Positions 25,404 to 34,046 of a DNA stretch of 64,000 bases are shown piece by piece. This DNA comes from Clostridia bacterium. GTDB taxonomy: Bacteria; Bacillota; Clostridia; Oscillospirales; Acutalibacteraceae. The notes under the pieces are model-generated. The model searched no databases and was not told the DNA's origin. It worked only from the letters and a program-made list of their open reading frames with translations. The position numbers were made by a program, and so were the translations under genes. The stretch covers positions 45,133 through 109,132 of the forward strand of contig JAFYLD010000051.1 of assembly GCA_017537245.1 (NCBI GenBank), written 5' to 3'. The first letter of the stretch is position 1. Each line of letters starts with the position of its first letter.

Positions 25404-26819
25404 ATGCTTAAAAGAATTTTAGCCACCGTGTTAACTCTCATCATGGTACTTGGTATGTTTGCTATTACCGGTTGCGGCGAAAGCACCAACTCAACCAACG
25501 CATACGTAGTGCCAGAAACTGGTTTCAATATGGATGAACCAGTAGAAATCACATTTACCCATACAATGGGCGCTAAACTCCAGGGTGTACTTGATACCTA
25601 CATTGCAGAGTTTAACAAGCTTTATCCAAACATCACAATTACTCACCAGTCAGCAGGCGGTTGGGGCGACATCAATGGTCAAATCAACACCGAAATCGCT
25701 GGTGGTACACAACCAAACATTGCTTACTGCTATCCTGACCACGTAGCTATGTACAACATTGCTAAATCAGTAGTAGTTCTTGACAACCTCATTGCTAGCG
25801 ATATGAAGATTGGCGACACCGATGAAATCATTGGTCTTACCGATGCTCAAAAAGCTGACTTTATCGAAAGCTACTATAACGAAGGTAAAGTTTATGGTGA
25901 CGATATGATGTACACCATGCCACTTAACAAATCTACCGAAGTTCTTTACTACGACAAAACATTCTTTGATGCTAACGGTCTTAAGGTTCCTACCTCTTGG
26001 GATGAACTCTGGGACGTTTGCAAAAAAATTAAAGAAATTGATCCTGACTGCTACCCACTCGGTTACGACGCAGAAGACAACTGGTTCATCACTCTTTGCG
26101 AACAGATGGAAACAGGTTACACCTCTGCAAAAGACGGCGGTCAATACCTCTTTAACAACGATGCAAACAAAAAGTTTGTAAAAGAATTGCGTGAATACTA
26201 TCAAAAAGGTTACTTCACAACACAAGAACTTTACGGTTCTTACACCTCTAACCTCTTCGTTGAAACTACCGACACACGTTGCTACATGTGCGTAGGTTCA
26301 TCAGGTGGTGCATCTTACCAGATGTCAAACAACGATACAACAGACGGCAGCTTTGCTTTTGAAGTTGGCGTTGCTCCAATTCCACAAGCTAACCAAAACA
26401 ACCGCAAGGTTATCTCTCAGGGTCCAAGCCTTTGCATCCTTAAGGGTTCAAACACAACCGATCAGCAAATTCTTGCTTCTTGGTTGTTTGTAAAATTCCT
26501 TACAACAAGCATCGACTTCCAGGCTGAGTTCTCAATGGCTTCTGGTTATATGCCAGTTATCAAGTCAGCTAAAGAAAACGAAAACTACGCTGCATGGCTT
26601 GCAAAAGCTAACGGTAAAGAATATCTTGTAGCTAAGTGCGTACAGGTTGGTCTTGACAACGAAAAAGACTACTTCGTATCTGAAGCATTCAATGGTTCTT
26701 CTACAGCTCGTGAGCAGGTTGGTTCTTTGATGCTTAAGTGCCTTAGCGCAGAAACAGATAACGTTGATAAACTAATTAATGAAGCATTCGAAGACGCAAT
26801 CGCTGAATGCGAATATTAA
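25404..26819 (+). CDS. ABC transporter solute-binding lipoprotein (CUT1 type)
   Basis: 471 residues. Signal peptide with lipobox ITGC (Cys about 24). The body is a family 1 extracellular binding protein: VEITFTHTMGAKLQGVLDTY near the N-terminus, FNKLYPNITITHQSAGGWGD, VLYYDKTFFDANGLKVPTSW, and SQGPSLCILKG. It captures the substrate for permeases 1 and 2. Aromatic and acidic residues are abundant, as in oligosaccharide binders, but that does not fix the ligand. Codon choice is strongly biased, suggesting high expression. The stop codon overlaps the ATG of the nuclease gene (TAATG), tying nuclease translation to that of the binding protein. Confidence 0.9.
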   Translation: MLKRILATVLTLIMVLGMFAITGCGESTNSTNAYVVPETGFNMDEPVEITFTHTMGAKLQGVLDTYIAEFNKLYPNITITHQSAGGWGDINGQINTEIAGGTQPNIAYCYPDHVAMYNIAKSVVVLDNLIASDMKIGDTDEIIGLTDAQKADFIESYYNEGKVYGDDMMYTMPLNKSTEVLYYDKTFFDANGLKVPTSWDELWDVCKKIKEIDPDCYPLGYDAEDNWFITLCEQMETGYTSAKDGGQYLFNNDANKKFVKELREYYQKGYFTTQELYGSYTSNLFVETTDTRCYMCVGSSGGASYQMSNNDTTDGSFAFEVGVAPIPQANQNNRKVISQGPSLCILKGSNTTDQQILASWLFVKFLTTSIDFQAEFSMASGYMPVIKSAKENENYAAWLAKANGKEYLVAKCVQVGLDNEKDYFVSEAFNGSSTAREQVGSLMLKCLSAETDNVDKLINEAFEDAIAECEY

Positions 26820-28180
26820 TGACTATGACTATGAAAACTTGTAACAAACTTTTATCGCTTTTATTAGCGCTTTGTCTTATGGTGACCTGCCTTGCAGGTT
26901 GCCAGGACGATGGTTCCAAAGCAGATGAAAACAGCGCTGCTGAATTTGTTGACTACGTTGCCGAAACCAAGCTTAATTTAAACTCCAGCACCAAAAAGCA
27001 GGAAGTTACCGTTAAAAGCTACATAGACGGCGACACAACCCACTTCTTTGTTCCTACTTCTCTTTGTGACGACGGTGTACTTAAAGCACGTTATATGGCT
27101 GTTAACACACCAGAATCTACCGGTAAAATCGAAGAATGGGGCAAAAAAGCATCAAGCTTTACTAAAGAAAAGCTTATGAATGCAAGCTCTATCTACATTG
27201 AGTCTAACGACAGCAACTGGAACGTTGACTCTACAGGCGACCGTCACCTTGTTTGGGTATGGTACAAGCCAAAGGATGGCGGCGATTATCGATGCCTAAA
27301 CCTTGAGCTTATTCAAAATGGTTTGTCTATTGCGTGCGGTTCGGTATCTGACCTTTACGGTCAAGCTGCATCAAACGCATTCCAGCAAGCAAAACGCGAA
27401 AAACTTCACGTTTTCTCTGGCACTACTGACCCAGACTTCTACTACGGCGACGCTTATGAACTAGACCTTAAGCACCTTCGTACAAATATTTCTCTTTACG
27501 AGAATATGAAGGTTGCATTTGAAGGCGTTGTTACCTACAACAATAACAACTCTGTTTACGTTGAAGAATACGACGCTGAAACAGATATGTACTATGGCGT
27601 ATCAGTTTACTACGGTTTTGAAACCGGTGAACTACTCAACATGCTAAAAATTGGCAACCGCGTACGCGTAGTTGGATCTGTTCAATATTATGAAGCAGGC
27701 GGCACTTGGCAAATCTCTGACGTAAGTTATCGTGAGTTTAAGCCAACCGATCCTAGCAACACAATCAAGATTAGCGAAGGTCATGCTGCGGCACATCGTG
27801 AGCTTGACGCAGACACTTTCTTAAACGGCACCATGGATATGGAAACAGCTGTTTCACTAGACAGCGAGGACGTTGAAACAAAGAACTTTAAATACGCTGA
27901 TCTTATTTTAAGCACTTCTGTTAGCATGAAAAACCTACAGGTTGTAGATATATACACCACAAGCAACGGCGGTAACAATGACGGCGCTATGACACTTACA
28001 TGTAAGTCTGGCGACACGTTTGTTGACGTTCGTACCATCGTTCTTTACGATGCAAATGGTAATATGCTCACCGAGTCGGATTTTCTTGGTAAAACAATTG
28101 ATGTTAAAGGTATTGTAGATTACTTTAGTGGTAGTCACCAAATTAAAGTATTTACATCTAGCGACATCGTAATTAAGTAA
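26819..28180 (+). CDS. staphylococcal-nuclease-type lipoprotein with OB-fold tail
   Basis: 453 residues from the ATG that overlaps the upstream stop by one base; two more in-frame ATGs follow at 26825 and 26831 (ATGACTATGACTATG) and could also serve. Lipobox CLAGC (Cys about 28). SNase motifs: VKSYIDGDTTHF, ARYMAVNTPES (Arg91, Glu99), STGDRHLVWVW (Arg142), LNLELIQNGLS; the three catalytic residues of the family are present, so it should cut extracellular DNA or RNA. Residues about 225-310 form an OB-fold (MKVAFEGVVTYNNNNSVYVE ... GNRVRVVGSVQYYE) and 340-450 another beta-rich domain. Linkage in an ABC importer operon is unusual and suggests that the importer takes up nucleic-acid products. Confidence 0.85.
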   Translation: MTMTMKTCNKLLSLLLALCLMVTCLAGCQDDGSKADENSAAEFVDYVAETKLNLNSSTKKQEVTVKSYIDGDTTHFFVPTSLCDDGVLKARYMAVNTPESTGKIEEWGKKASSFTKEKLMNASSIYIESNDSNWNVDSTGDRHLVWVWYKPKDGGDYRCLNLELIQNGLSIACGSVSDLYGQAASNAFQQAKREKLHVFSGTTDPDFYYGDAYELDLKHLRTNISLYENMKVAFEGVVTYNNNNSVYVEEYDAETDMYYGVSVYYGFETGELLNMLKIGNRVRVVGSVQYYEAGGTWQISDVSYREFKPTDPSNTIKISEGHAAAHRELDADTFLNGTMDMETAVSLDSEDVETKNFKYADLILSTSVSMKNLQVVDIYTTSNGGNNDGAMTLTCKSGDTFVDVRTIVLYDANGNMLTESDFLGKTIDVKGIVDYFSGSHQIKVFTSSDIVIK

Positions 28181-28199
28181 AAAGAAAGAGGAAAGAAAA

Positions 28200-29879
28200 A
28201 TGAAAAAAATCATTGCATTAGCACTTAGCTTGCTTATGATTCTTACCTGTCTTGCTGGTTGTGGCGAAGACGAAGTTGCTGGAAACCTCGACAGCGCAAT
28301 CGCATTTTTGGACAACATGTACCAAACAGGTAAAAAAGACGAGCCAATGCTTCTTGGCGCATCAAAAGACGTTTTAACAGTAGTTACAGTTGACGGTGTA
28401 TCTTACAACGTTGAATGGTCTATCGAAGTTACCGAAGGCGACAAAGACGCTGTTAAGATCGTAGAATCTGACACCAAAAATTGCGTAAAGATCGAAATTC
28501 CTTACGACAATACCGCAGACATTCTCTTTACAGCTATCGCTACTATTAAAGACGGCGAAGAAACTGCAACAGCTAACTACAAATTTAAAGTAAAAGGTCT
28601 TGAAATAGCTGAAGATGCAGCAGACGTTGAAAGCATTCTTAACGACGCTTATGCTCTAGCAGAAGGCGGCAAAATGGAAGAGGAAGTTACCCTTATCGGT
28701 AAAATCACTGCTATCGACACCCCATATAGCGCAGATTACAAGAACGTTACTGTAACAATCGCTATCGAAGGTTTTGAAGACAAGCCAATCAAGTGCTATC
28801 GCCTTGCTGGTGACGGCGCTGAAGGCCTAGCTGTTGGCGACACCATCACAGTTACAGGTATCATTATCAACTACAAGGGTACTGTTGAATTTGAACAAGG
28901 CTGCACACTAAAGGCTGTTGTAAAGGCTGACGGTACAACAACCGAAACTCCAAGCGGTACAACTTCTACCCCAGCAGGCACAACCTCTACCCCAAGTGGT
29001 ACAACCTCAAAGCCATCTGGTACAACTTCAACCCCAAGTGGCAACACTTCTTCTAACACAAGCGGCAGCACTTCACTTAAACTCGTTACAGATAAGGCAA
29101 AGATTCTTAAAGATGCATTTGCTCTTGGCAGAAACGAAACAACACCTTACATTGCTCAGCTTGAAGGTAAAGTAATCAGCATTGACAAAGAATACAACGA
29201 ACAATACGGTAGCATCTGCTGCACAATTTCTGTTGACAACAAGAACATTAAGTGCTGGAACATGAAGGGCGACGACACTTCTAAACTTAAGATTGGCGAC
29301 ACCATCACTGTAAGAGGCGTTATCAAGAACTTCTTCTACGACGACGCTGACACCGCTGGTGACGTTGAATTTACTTATGACGATGCTAGCCAGACCGAAG
29401 TTGTTATGATTAAGCGCGTTGCAGGTAAAGAAGAAAACAAAGCTCTTTCTATCGTTGACACTCCGGTAGCTGGTACAGCTTACAAGTTCGGCTTTGTATC
29501 AACATCTTCAACAAAGGGTGGTACATACTACGCAGTAGGCGGTATGAACGGTTACTACATGGCTACAACAACATCTGCATCAGTTGCTATCGACGTATAC
29601 GTTGAAAACACAACCGGCGGTTTCTATCTTTACACCAAGGATAGCTCAGGCAAGAAGTTGTACATGAACATGGAAATCAGTGGTACTCACGTAAACGCAG
29701 TTTATCGTGATAAGGCATCAACTGTTTACACCTACAACTCAACATTAAAGACACTTGTTACAACACTTGTAAAAGATGGCGAAAACAAGGAATATGCTTT
29801 TGGTACCTATAACGATTACGTTACTATTGGTACAACCCAAACCTCTAAAGACAGTTATTTCTGCCACTTCTACAAATAA
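28200..29879 (+). CDS. OB-fold lipoprotein of the transporter/nuclease operon
   Basis: 559 residues, lipobox CLAGC (Cys about 21). After a beta-sandwich-like region (30-140) come two OB-fold units: about 145-245 (VTLIGKITAIDTPYSADYKN ... VGDTITVTGIIINYKG) and 300-395 (AQLEGKVISIDKEYNEQYGS ... IGDTITVRGVIKNF), joined by a linker of Ser/Thr/Pro-Gly repeats (242-292, TSTPSGTTS type). The C-terminal 150 residues are beta rich (trefoil-like) with no catalytic motif. OB-folds often bind nucleic acid; in B. subtilis YhcR they sit beside SNase and 5'-nucleotidase domains. A role in holding DNA or RNA at the surface is inferred. AGAGGAAAG precedes the start; it ends the operon. Confidence 0.7.
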   Translation: MKKIIALALSLLMILTCLAGCGEDEVAGNLDSAIAFLDNMYQTGKKDEPMLLGASKDVLTVVTVDGVSYNVEWSIEVTEGDKDAVKIVESDTKNCVKIEIPYDNTADILFTAIATIKDGEETATANYKFKVKGLEIAEDAADVESILNDAYALAEGGKMEEEVTLIGKITAIDTPYSADYKNVTVTIAIEGFEDKPIKCYRLAGDGAEGLAVGDTITVTGIIINYKGTVEFEQGCTLKAVVKADGTTTETPSGTTSTPAGTTSTPSGTTSKPSGTTSTPSGNTSSNTSGSTSLKLVTDKAKILKDAFALGRNETTPYIAQLEGKVISIDKEYNEQYGSICCTISVDNKNIKCWNMKGDDTSKLKIGDTITVRGVIKNFFYDDADTAGDVEFTYDDASQTEVVMIKRVAGKEENKALSIVDTPVAGTAYKFGFVSTSSTKGGTYYAVGGMNGYYMATTTSASVAIDVYVENTTGGFYLYTKDSSGKKLYMNMEISGTHVNAVYRDKASTVYTYNSTLKTLVTTLVKDGENKEYAFGTYNDYVTIGTTQTSKDSYFCHFYK

Positions 29880-29891
29880 TTAAATCTTTAT

Positions 29892-29922
29892 AAAAAAAGA
29901 CTCCTTCGGGAGTCTTTTTTTT
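29892..29922 (+). terminator. terminator of the ABC/nuclease operon
   Basis: 13-bp stem AAAAAAAGACTCC / GGAGTCTTTTTTT closed by a TTCG tetraloop. Confidence 0.95.
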
Positions 29923-30047
29923 GCGTGTTTAATCTTCTTTTTCGCCTCTATAATATCAAAATTTTAATTCAGTTTACATAAAAACGATATTTAGACAACC
30001 TTTCACAACGAACCACAATATATAGTAAAAAATATTATTTTTTATAC

Positions 30048-30075
30048 TTGACACAAAGGACAAATGTAGTATAAT
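30048..30075 (+). promoter_or_regulatory. consensus sigma-A promoter of OB-fold surface protein
   Basis: TTGACA (30048-30053), 16-base spacer, TATAAT (30070-30075). RNA would start near 30082, leaving a leader of about 104 bases. The 120 bases upstream to the previous terminator are AT-rich and hold nothing else recognisable. Confidence 0.8.
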
Positions 30076-30110
30076 TAAATCATAAATATGCTGATAAATT
30101 TCGTCAAAAT

Positions 30111-30155
30111 TTGTTGGTGTGTTTAAGGCGATTATGGGGTGTGACTCCCCAACAA
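30111..30155 (+). promoter_or_regulatory. hairpin in the 5' leader of the surface protein gene
   Basis: TTGTTGG (30111-30117) pairs with CCAACAA (30149-30155), enclosing a region that can alternatively pair GGGG (30136-30139) with CCCC (30147-30150). The two pairings share 30149-30150 and exclude each other, a possible switch or stability element. The ribosome site AAGGAG at 30171 stays free. Confidence 0.4.
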
Positions 30156-30185
30156 TAAAATATAAAAACAAAGGAGTAAATCGCG

Positions 30186-32255
30186 ATGAAAAAAATTCTT
30201 TCAATTCTCGTTTGCGTATGCTTGCTTTTATCAGCAATGGTATTTTCAGCATCTGCAGCAGAGACCGCTAGTTACGTTAAAGTAACTGAAGCACCAGCAG
30301 ACTGGTCAGGCGACTATCTTATCGTTTACGAAGATGGCGCAAACACACGTGTACTCAACGGTGGCTTGAGCACAATCGACGCAGAAGGCAACTACATTAC
30401 AGTTGCTATGGCTGACGGCGTTATCGAAGCTAATGCTACTACAAACGCTGCTAAATTTACAATTGAGAAGTACGACAACGGCTACTCAATTAAATCAGCA
30501 AGTGGTTTATACATGGGTAACACTAAAGACCAAAACAAGATTATCACAAACGCAACAACAAAGTATGAAAATACTCTTACACTTAACGCAGACGGTTCTG
30601 TTGACGTTGTAAGCGCAGGTTCTTACCTCCGTTCAAACATCGCAGCAACAAACGGTAACCGTTTCCGTTACTACAAATCATCTTCTTACACCAACCAAAA
30701 GGCTATCAGCCTTTACAAACTTGAGACAGTAGCTGGTACAGATCCAGCTCCAGAAACACCAGTAGATCCAGATCCAACTCCAGATCCAGAACCAACTCCT
30801 ACCCCAGATCCAACTCCTGATGCTCCAGCAGCAACAACAAACGTTACATTGACTGTTGATTCTTTAGGTCTTGCATCTAACAGCTATTCAGCAGGTACTG
30901 CAACAGTTAACGGCGCAGCTTTTGAATGGATACAGCTCGGTAACTATGGCGACGGTATCCAAGTAAGAGACAAAAACGACAACACTTCACTTCTTTGGAA
31001 CACTGCAGCATTTGGCGCAGCAATCAAAGAAATCAAGCTAGTTTACTCTTCAACAAAAGACGTTCAATATGCAAACGCTAATGCAGAAATCTTCTCATTT
31101 GGTAATGCAGTTGATTCATACGCTTACTCAACAAAATTGTCAACACAAGCTGGCGTTAAGGAATACACAATTACTCCTGATGCTAATACCTACACATTCT
31201 TCAAGTTTGAACATGACGTAAGCTATACATTCTATTGGGATTCTATTACAATCGTATTAGCAGGTGAAGTTGGTGACACAACACCAGATCCAGAAACTCC
31301 AGTAGATCCAGATCCAACACCAGATCCAACACCAGATCCAGAAGTTCCAGAAAATAACGATCCAGCTGCTGATAGCGTTCTTACAATCGTAGAAGCTCTC
31401 GCACTTGCTGAAACAAAGGAACACAACACATACACAGAAAACAAATACTACGTAACTGGTGAAGTTGTAAGCGTTTACAATACTCAGTATGGTAACCTCT
31501 ACATCAAAGATGCTGACGGCAACATCCTTACAGTTTACGGTACATACGACGCTGACGGTACAAACCGTTACGACGCTATGGAAACCGCTCCAGTTGCTGG
31601 TGATACCATCACAGTTTATGGTATTATCGGTAAGTACAACACAACTCTTCAGATGAAGAACGGTTGGGTTACTGCACTTATCCCAGGCGAAGGCGAACCA
31701 GAAGTTGACAACGATCCAGAAGCTGATAGCACACTTACTGTTGAAGAAGCAATTGCTCTTGGCTCATCAAAACTCCACAACATTTATACAACTAACAAAT
31801 ACTACGTTGTAGGTACTATTACCGAAGTTTATGAAACAACCTACGGTAACATGAGAATTACTGACGAAGCTGGCAACATTCTTACCATCTATGGTTCATA
31901 CGATGCTGACGGTACAAACCGTTACGATGCTATGGAAAATGCTCCACAAGTTGGTGATACTGTAAAACTTTATGGTATTATCGGTCAGTACAACAACGTT
32001 GCTCAAATGAAGAATGCTTGGATCATTGAAATCGTTGCTGATGACAATAACAACGACAACAATAACGATGATACAAACAATGATAACAACAACGACGATA
32101 CAAACAACGATAACGACGCTACAGAAGAAAAGCCAGTAGAAAAACCAGAAGGCGACAAGAGCCCTGTATCTCCTAACACAGGCGACAACATGGGTGCTGT
32201 TGCAATGGTAGCTATCGCAGCAGCTGCTGCTATCGTAGCTAGCAAAAAGCGTTAA
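30186..32255 (+). CDS. wall-anchored surface protein with duplicated OB-fold domains
   Basis: 689 residues, signal peptide cleaved near ASA-AE (25). Residues 27-180 form a beta-trefoil-like domain (YVKVTEAPADWSGDYLIVYE); a Pro/Asp/Thr linker follows; 215-360 is a second beta domain; then another Pro/Asp linker and two OB-fold units (about 395-505 and 515-620) sharing TYDADGTNRYDAME/SYDADGTNRYDAME. An Asn/Asp-rich stretch leads to SPNTGD, a helix and KKR, a sortase-type signal. OB units resemble those in the lipoprotein at 28200. Near-exclusive use of CCA for Pro and the consensus promoter suggest it is abundant. Possible role: binding nucleic acid or polysaccharide at the wall; no enzyme motif seen. 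Confidence 0.75.
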   Translation: MKKILSILVCVCLLLSAMVFSASAAETASYVKVTEAPADWSGDYLIVYEDGANTRVLNGGLSTIDAEGNYITVAMADGVIEANATTNAAKFTIEKYDNGYSIKSASGLYMGNTKDQNKIITNATTKYENTLTLNADGSVDVVSAGSYLRSNIAATNGNRFRYYKSSSYTNQKAISLYKLETVAGTDPAPETPVDPDPTPDPEPTPTPDPTPDAPAATTNVTLTVDSLGLASNSYSAGTATVNGAAFEWIQLGNYGDGIQVRDKNDNTSLLWNTAAFGAAIKEIKLVYSSTKDVQYANANAEIFSFGNAVDSYAYSTKLSTQAGVKEYTITPDANTYTFFKFEHDVSYTFYWDSITIVLAGEVGDTTPDPETPVDPDPTPDPTPDPEVPENNDPAADSVLTIVEALALAETKEHNTYTENKYYVTGEVVSVYNTQYGNLYIKDADGNILTVYGTYDADGTNRYDAMETAPVAGDTITVYGIIGKYNTTLQMKNGWVTALIPGEGEPEVDNDPEADSTLTVEEAIALGSSKLHNIYTTNKYYVVGTITEVYETTYGNMRITDEAGNILTIYGSYDADGTNRYDAMENAPQVGDTVKLYGIIGQYNNVAQMKNAWIIEIVADDNNNDNNNDDTNNDNNNDDTNNDNDATEEKPVEKPEGDKSPVSPNTGDNMGAVAMVAIAAAAAIVASKKR

Positions 32256-32269
32256 TAATTAGCATAAAT

Positions 32270-32300
32270 AAAAAAGACTCACTTCGGTGAGTCTTTTTTT
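32270..32300 (+). terminator. terminator of the surface protein gene
   Basis: 13-bp stem AAAAAAGACTCAC / GTGAGTCTTTTTT with TTCG tetraloop, 15 bases after the stop. Confidence 0.95.
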
Positions 32301-32311
32301 GTTGCAAATAT

Positions 32312-32350
32312 AAAATAAAACGGACGCGTGTTGCACGTCCGTTTTATTTT
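32312..32350 (-). terminator. terminator of the nucleoside salvage operon
   Basis: 15-bp stem AAAATAAAACGGACG / CGTCCGTTTTATTTT with a nine-base loop. It overlaps the last base of surE and works on the minus strand. Confidence 0.9.
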
Positions 32351-33063
32351 TATTTTACCAGCTTATTAAACACGTCCATCTCCGTTACGTTCATGCTTAG
32401 TGGCATAATAGATATATAGCCCGATATTGTAGCGTCGGTATCAAGTGTTAGGTCGTTACTGGGCACGTACACGCACTTACCAGCAGCTCGGTACATATCC
32501 CCTTCTACGTTATCAAAACCATCGGAATAATACATACCACCTTGACGGGTAATCTTTATTCCCTTTGGATCTGCCGGAATGTTTATGTTGTACGCATTAT
32601 GAACTTCAAGAAGTTTGTTCTCACGAATATAGTCAAACACCATATCAAGATGAGTCGTAGCGTTATCGTAATTTTCGGGAGTGGTAGAGAGCGCTATTGC
32701 AGGTATTTTTTGTAACACTGCCTCGCGCACTGCAGAAACAGTACCCGAATAAAGAATATCGCTGCCCATATTTAGACCACGATTAACACCCGATATAACA
32801 AGGTCAAATCGCTCTTCTAGACCTAGAATCACGTATCGCATACAGTCAGCCGGAGTAGAATCTACAACGTAGGTCACTACGTCACCGTCAAGCAATTTCT
32901 TTTCTACCCTAAAAGGTTTGTGCAACTCTATGCCGTGGCTTTTAGCGCTCTGCTCAACCGCAGGCACCGCTACTGTTACCTCACCCATCTTTTTGCAGTA
33001 ACGCACAAGTGGTAACAACTGCTCGGCAGATATGCTGTCGTCGTTTGTTATAAGTATTCTCAT
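32350..33063 (-). CDS. surE: SurE 5'/3'-nucleotidase
   Basis: 237 residues from ATG 33063, which overlaps the upstream stop as ATGA; an in-frame TTG at 33069 is less likely. SurE motifs: ILITNDDS (metal Asp pair), VAVPAVEQSAKSHG, DSTPADCMRYV, SGVNRGLNMGSDILYSGTVSAVREA. SurE enzymes remove phosphate from 5'- and 3'-nucleotides and shorten short polyphosphate or oligonucleotide substrates. As last gene of the salvage operon, downstream of two oligonucleotide/pAp-type DHH enzymes and nucleoside phosphorylases, it should turn cytoplasmic nucleotides into nucleosides. Confidence 0.92.
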   Translation of the reverse strand: MRILITNDDSISAEQLLPLVRYCKKMGEVTVAVPAVEQSAKSHGIELHKPFRVEKKLLDGDVVTYVVDSTPADCMRYVILGLEERFDLVISGVNRGLNMGSDILYSGTVSAVREAVLQKIPAIALSTTPENYDNATTHLDMVFDYIRENKLLEVHNAYNINIPADPKGIKITRQGGMYYSDGFDNVEGDMYRAAGKCVYVPSNDLTLDTDATISGYISIMPLSMNVTEMDVFNKLVK

Positions 33064-34046
33064 AGCCAACCCTCGTGTGTTTCTTTATATTCTTTTACGT
33101 GGGCATCAGCGTCGCGAAGTAGTTGCTCGGCCTCTTCCCAACTATAAACGGTAGCGCCGCTAGCCATAGCGTGACCACCGCCGTTGTATTTTTCGGCAAT
33201 TGGGTTAATAGCAACAAAACGAGAACGCAAACGCACGCGAATTGAATTTTCGGCATCGCTGTTTTCGATAAATACCATCCAAGAAATGCAATCGCGAATT
33301 GAATCAAGCGTGCCAACGCAAGCGCTAGCCTGCTCGAGAGTTAGGTTAAACTCGTTTTGCATAGCCTTATCAATAAAGATATATGCCACACCATTTTCGG
33401 TAATTTGCATACGGCGGTATATTTCCGCCTTAAATTTAAGATAACCAAATGACTCAAGATAAAGATGGGCATAAAGCGTTTCGGTGTCTATACCTTGATC
33501 TAAAAGTGTTGCAGCACAACGCAAGGTTTCGCCGTTTACACCCTCGTACTTAAAGCGACCGGAGTCGGTAACCATACCTGTATAGATATAGGTAGCGGCC
33601 TCTTTATCGATTTTAAGCTCGTCACTAAAGGTTGCATAAAAATCGGCAATCATCTCGCAAGCGGAAGAACGATTTTCTTCTACCCACATAATATCGCCAT
33701 AATTCTCTAGCGGAATATGGTGGTCAATCTTTATAAGTTCTTTACAAAGAGTATATTTCTTGTTTGAAATACGCTTTTCGCTAGCCGTATCGATAACAAT
33801 ACCCAACGCGTCGGTGTATTCGTTATCTTCAACAGCCTCGTCCTCAGGACCTAAAAATTCAAGATATTCTGCGTGATCATCATCGATAAGATAAATCTTC
33901 TTTTCAGGGAAAGTAAGCTCTAAAATGCGTTTTAAACCCTTGGTAGAACCAACGCAGTCACCATCGTTACGAATATGACGGAACAAAAATATTTTGTCAT
34001 ATTCTTTTATTTTATCTAAAATTTGTTGTTTAACAATTTTGTTCAT
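33060..34046 (-). CDS. DHH/DHHA1 phosphoesterase, NrnA-like (paralogue 2)
   Basis: 328 residues from ATG 34046 with AAGGAG upstream; the longer frame to 34145 lies inside the preceding gene. Motifs: FRHIRNDGDCVGS, VIDTASEKR, KIDHHIPLENYGD, YTGMVTDSGRFKY, and DHHA1 YNGGGHAMASGA. This is the layout of NrnA/pAp phosphatase, which digests 2-5-mer oligonucleotides and pAp with Mn. It overlaps the preceding paralogue by 17 bases and surE by four, so the three are tightly coupled. Specificity versus its neighbour is unknown. Confidence 0.88.
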   Translation of the reverse strand: MNKIVKQQILDKIKEYDKIFLFRHIRNDGDCVGSTKGLKRILELTFPEKKIYLIDDDHAEYLEFLGPEDEAVEDNEYTDALGIVIDTASEKRISNKKYTLCKELIKIDHHIPLENYGDIMWVEENRSSACEMIADFYATFSDELKIDKEAATYIYTGMVTDSGRFKYEGVNGETLRCAATLLDQGIDTETLYAHLYLESFGYLKFKAEIYRRMQITENGVAYIFIDKAMQNEFNLTLEQASACVGTLDSIRDCISWMVFIENSDAENSIRVRLRSRFVAINPIAEKYNGGGHAMASGATVYSWEEAEQLLRDADAHVKEYKETHEGWL

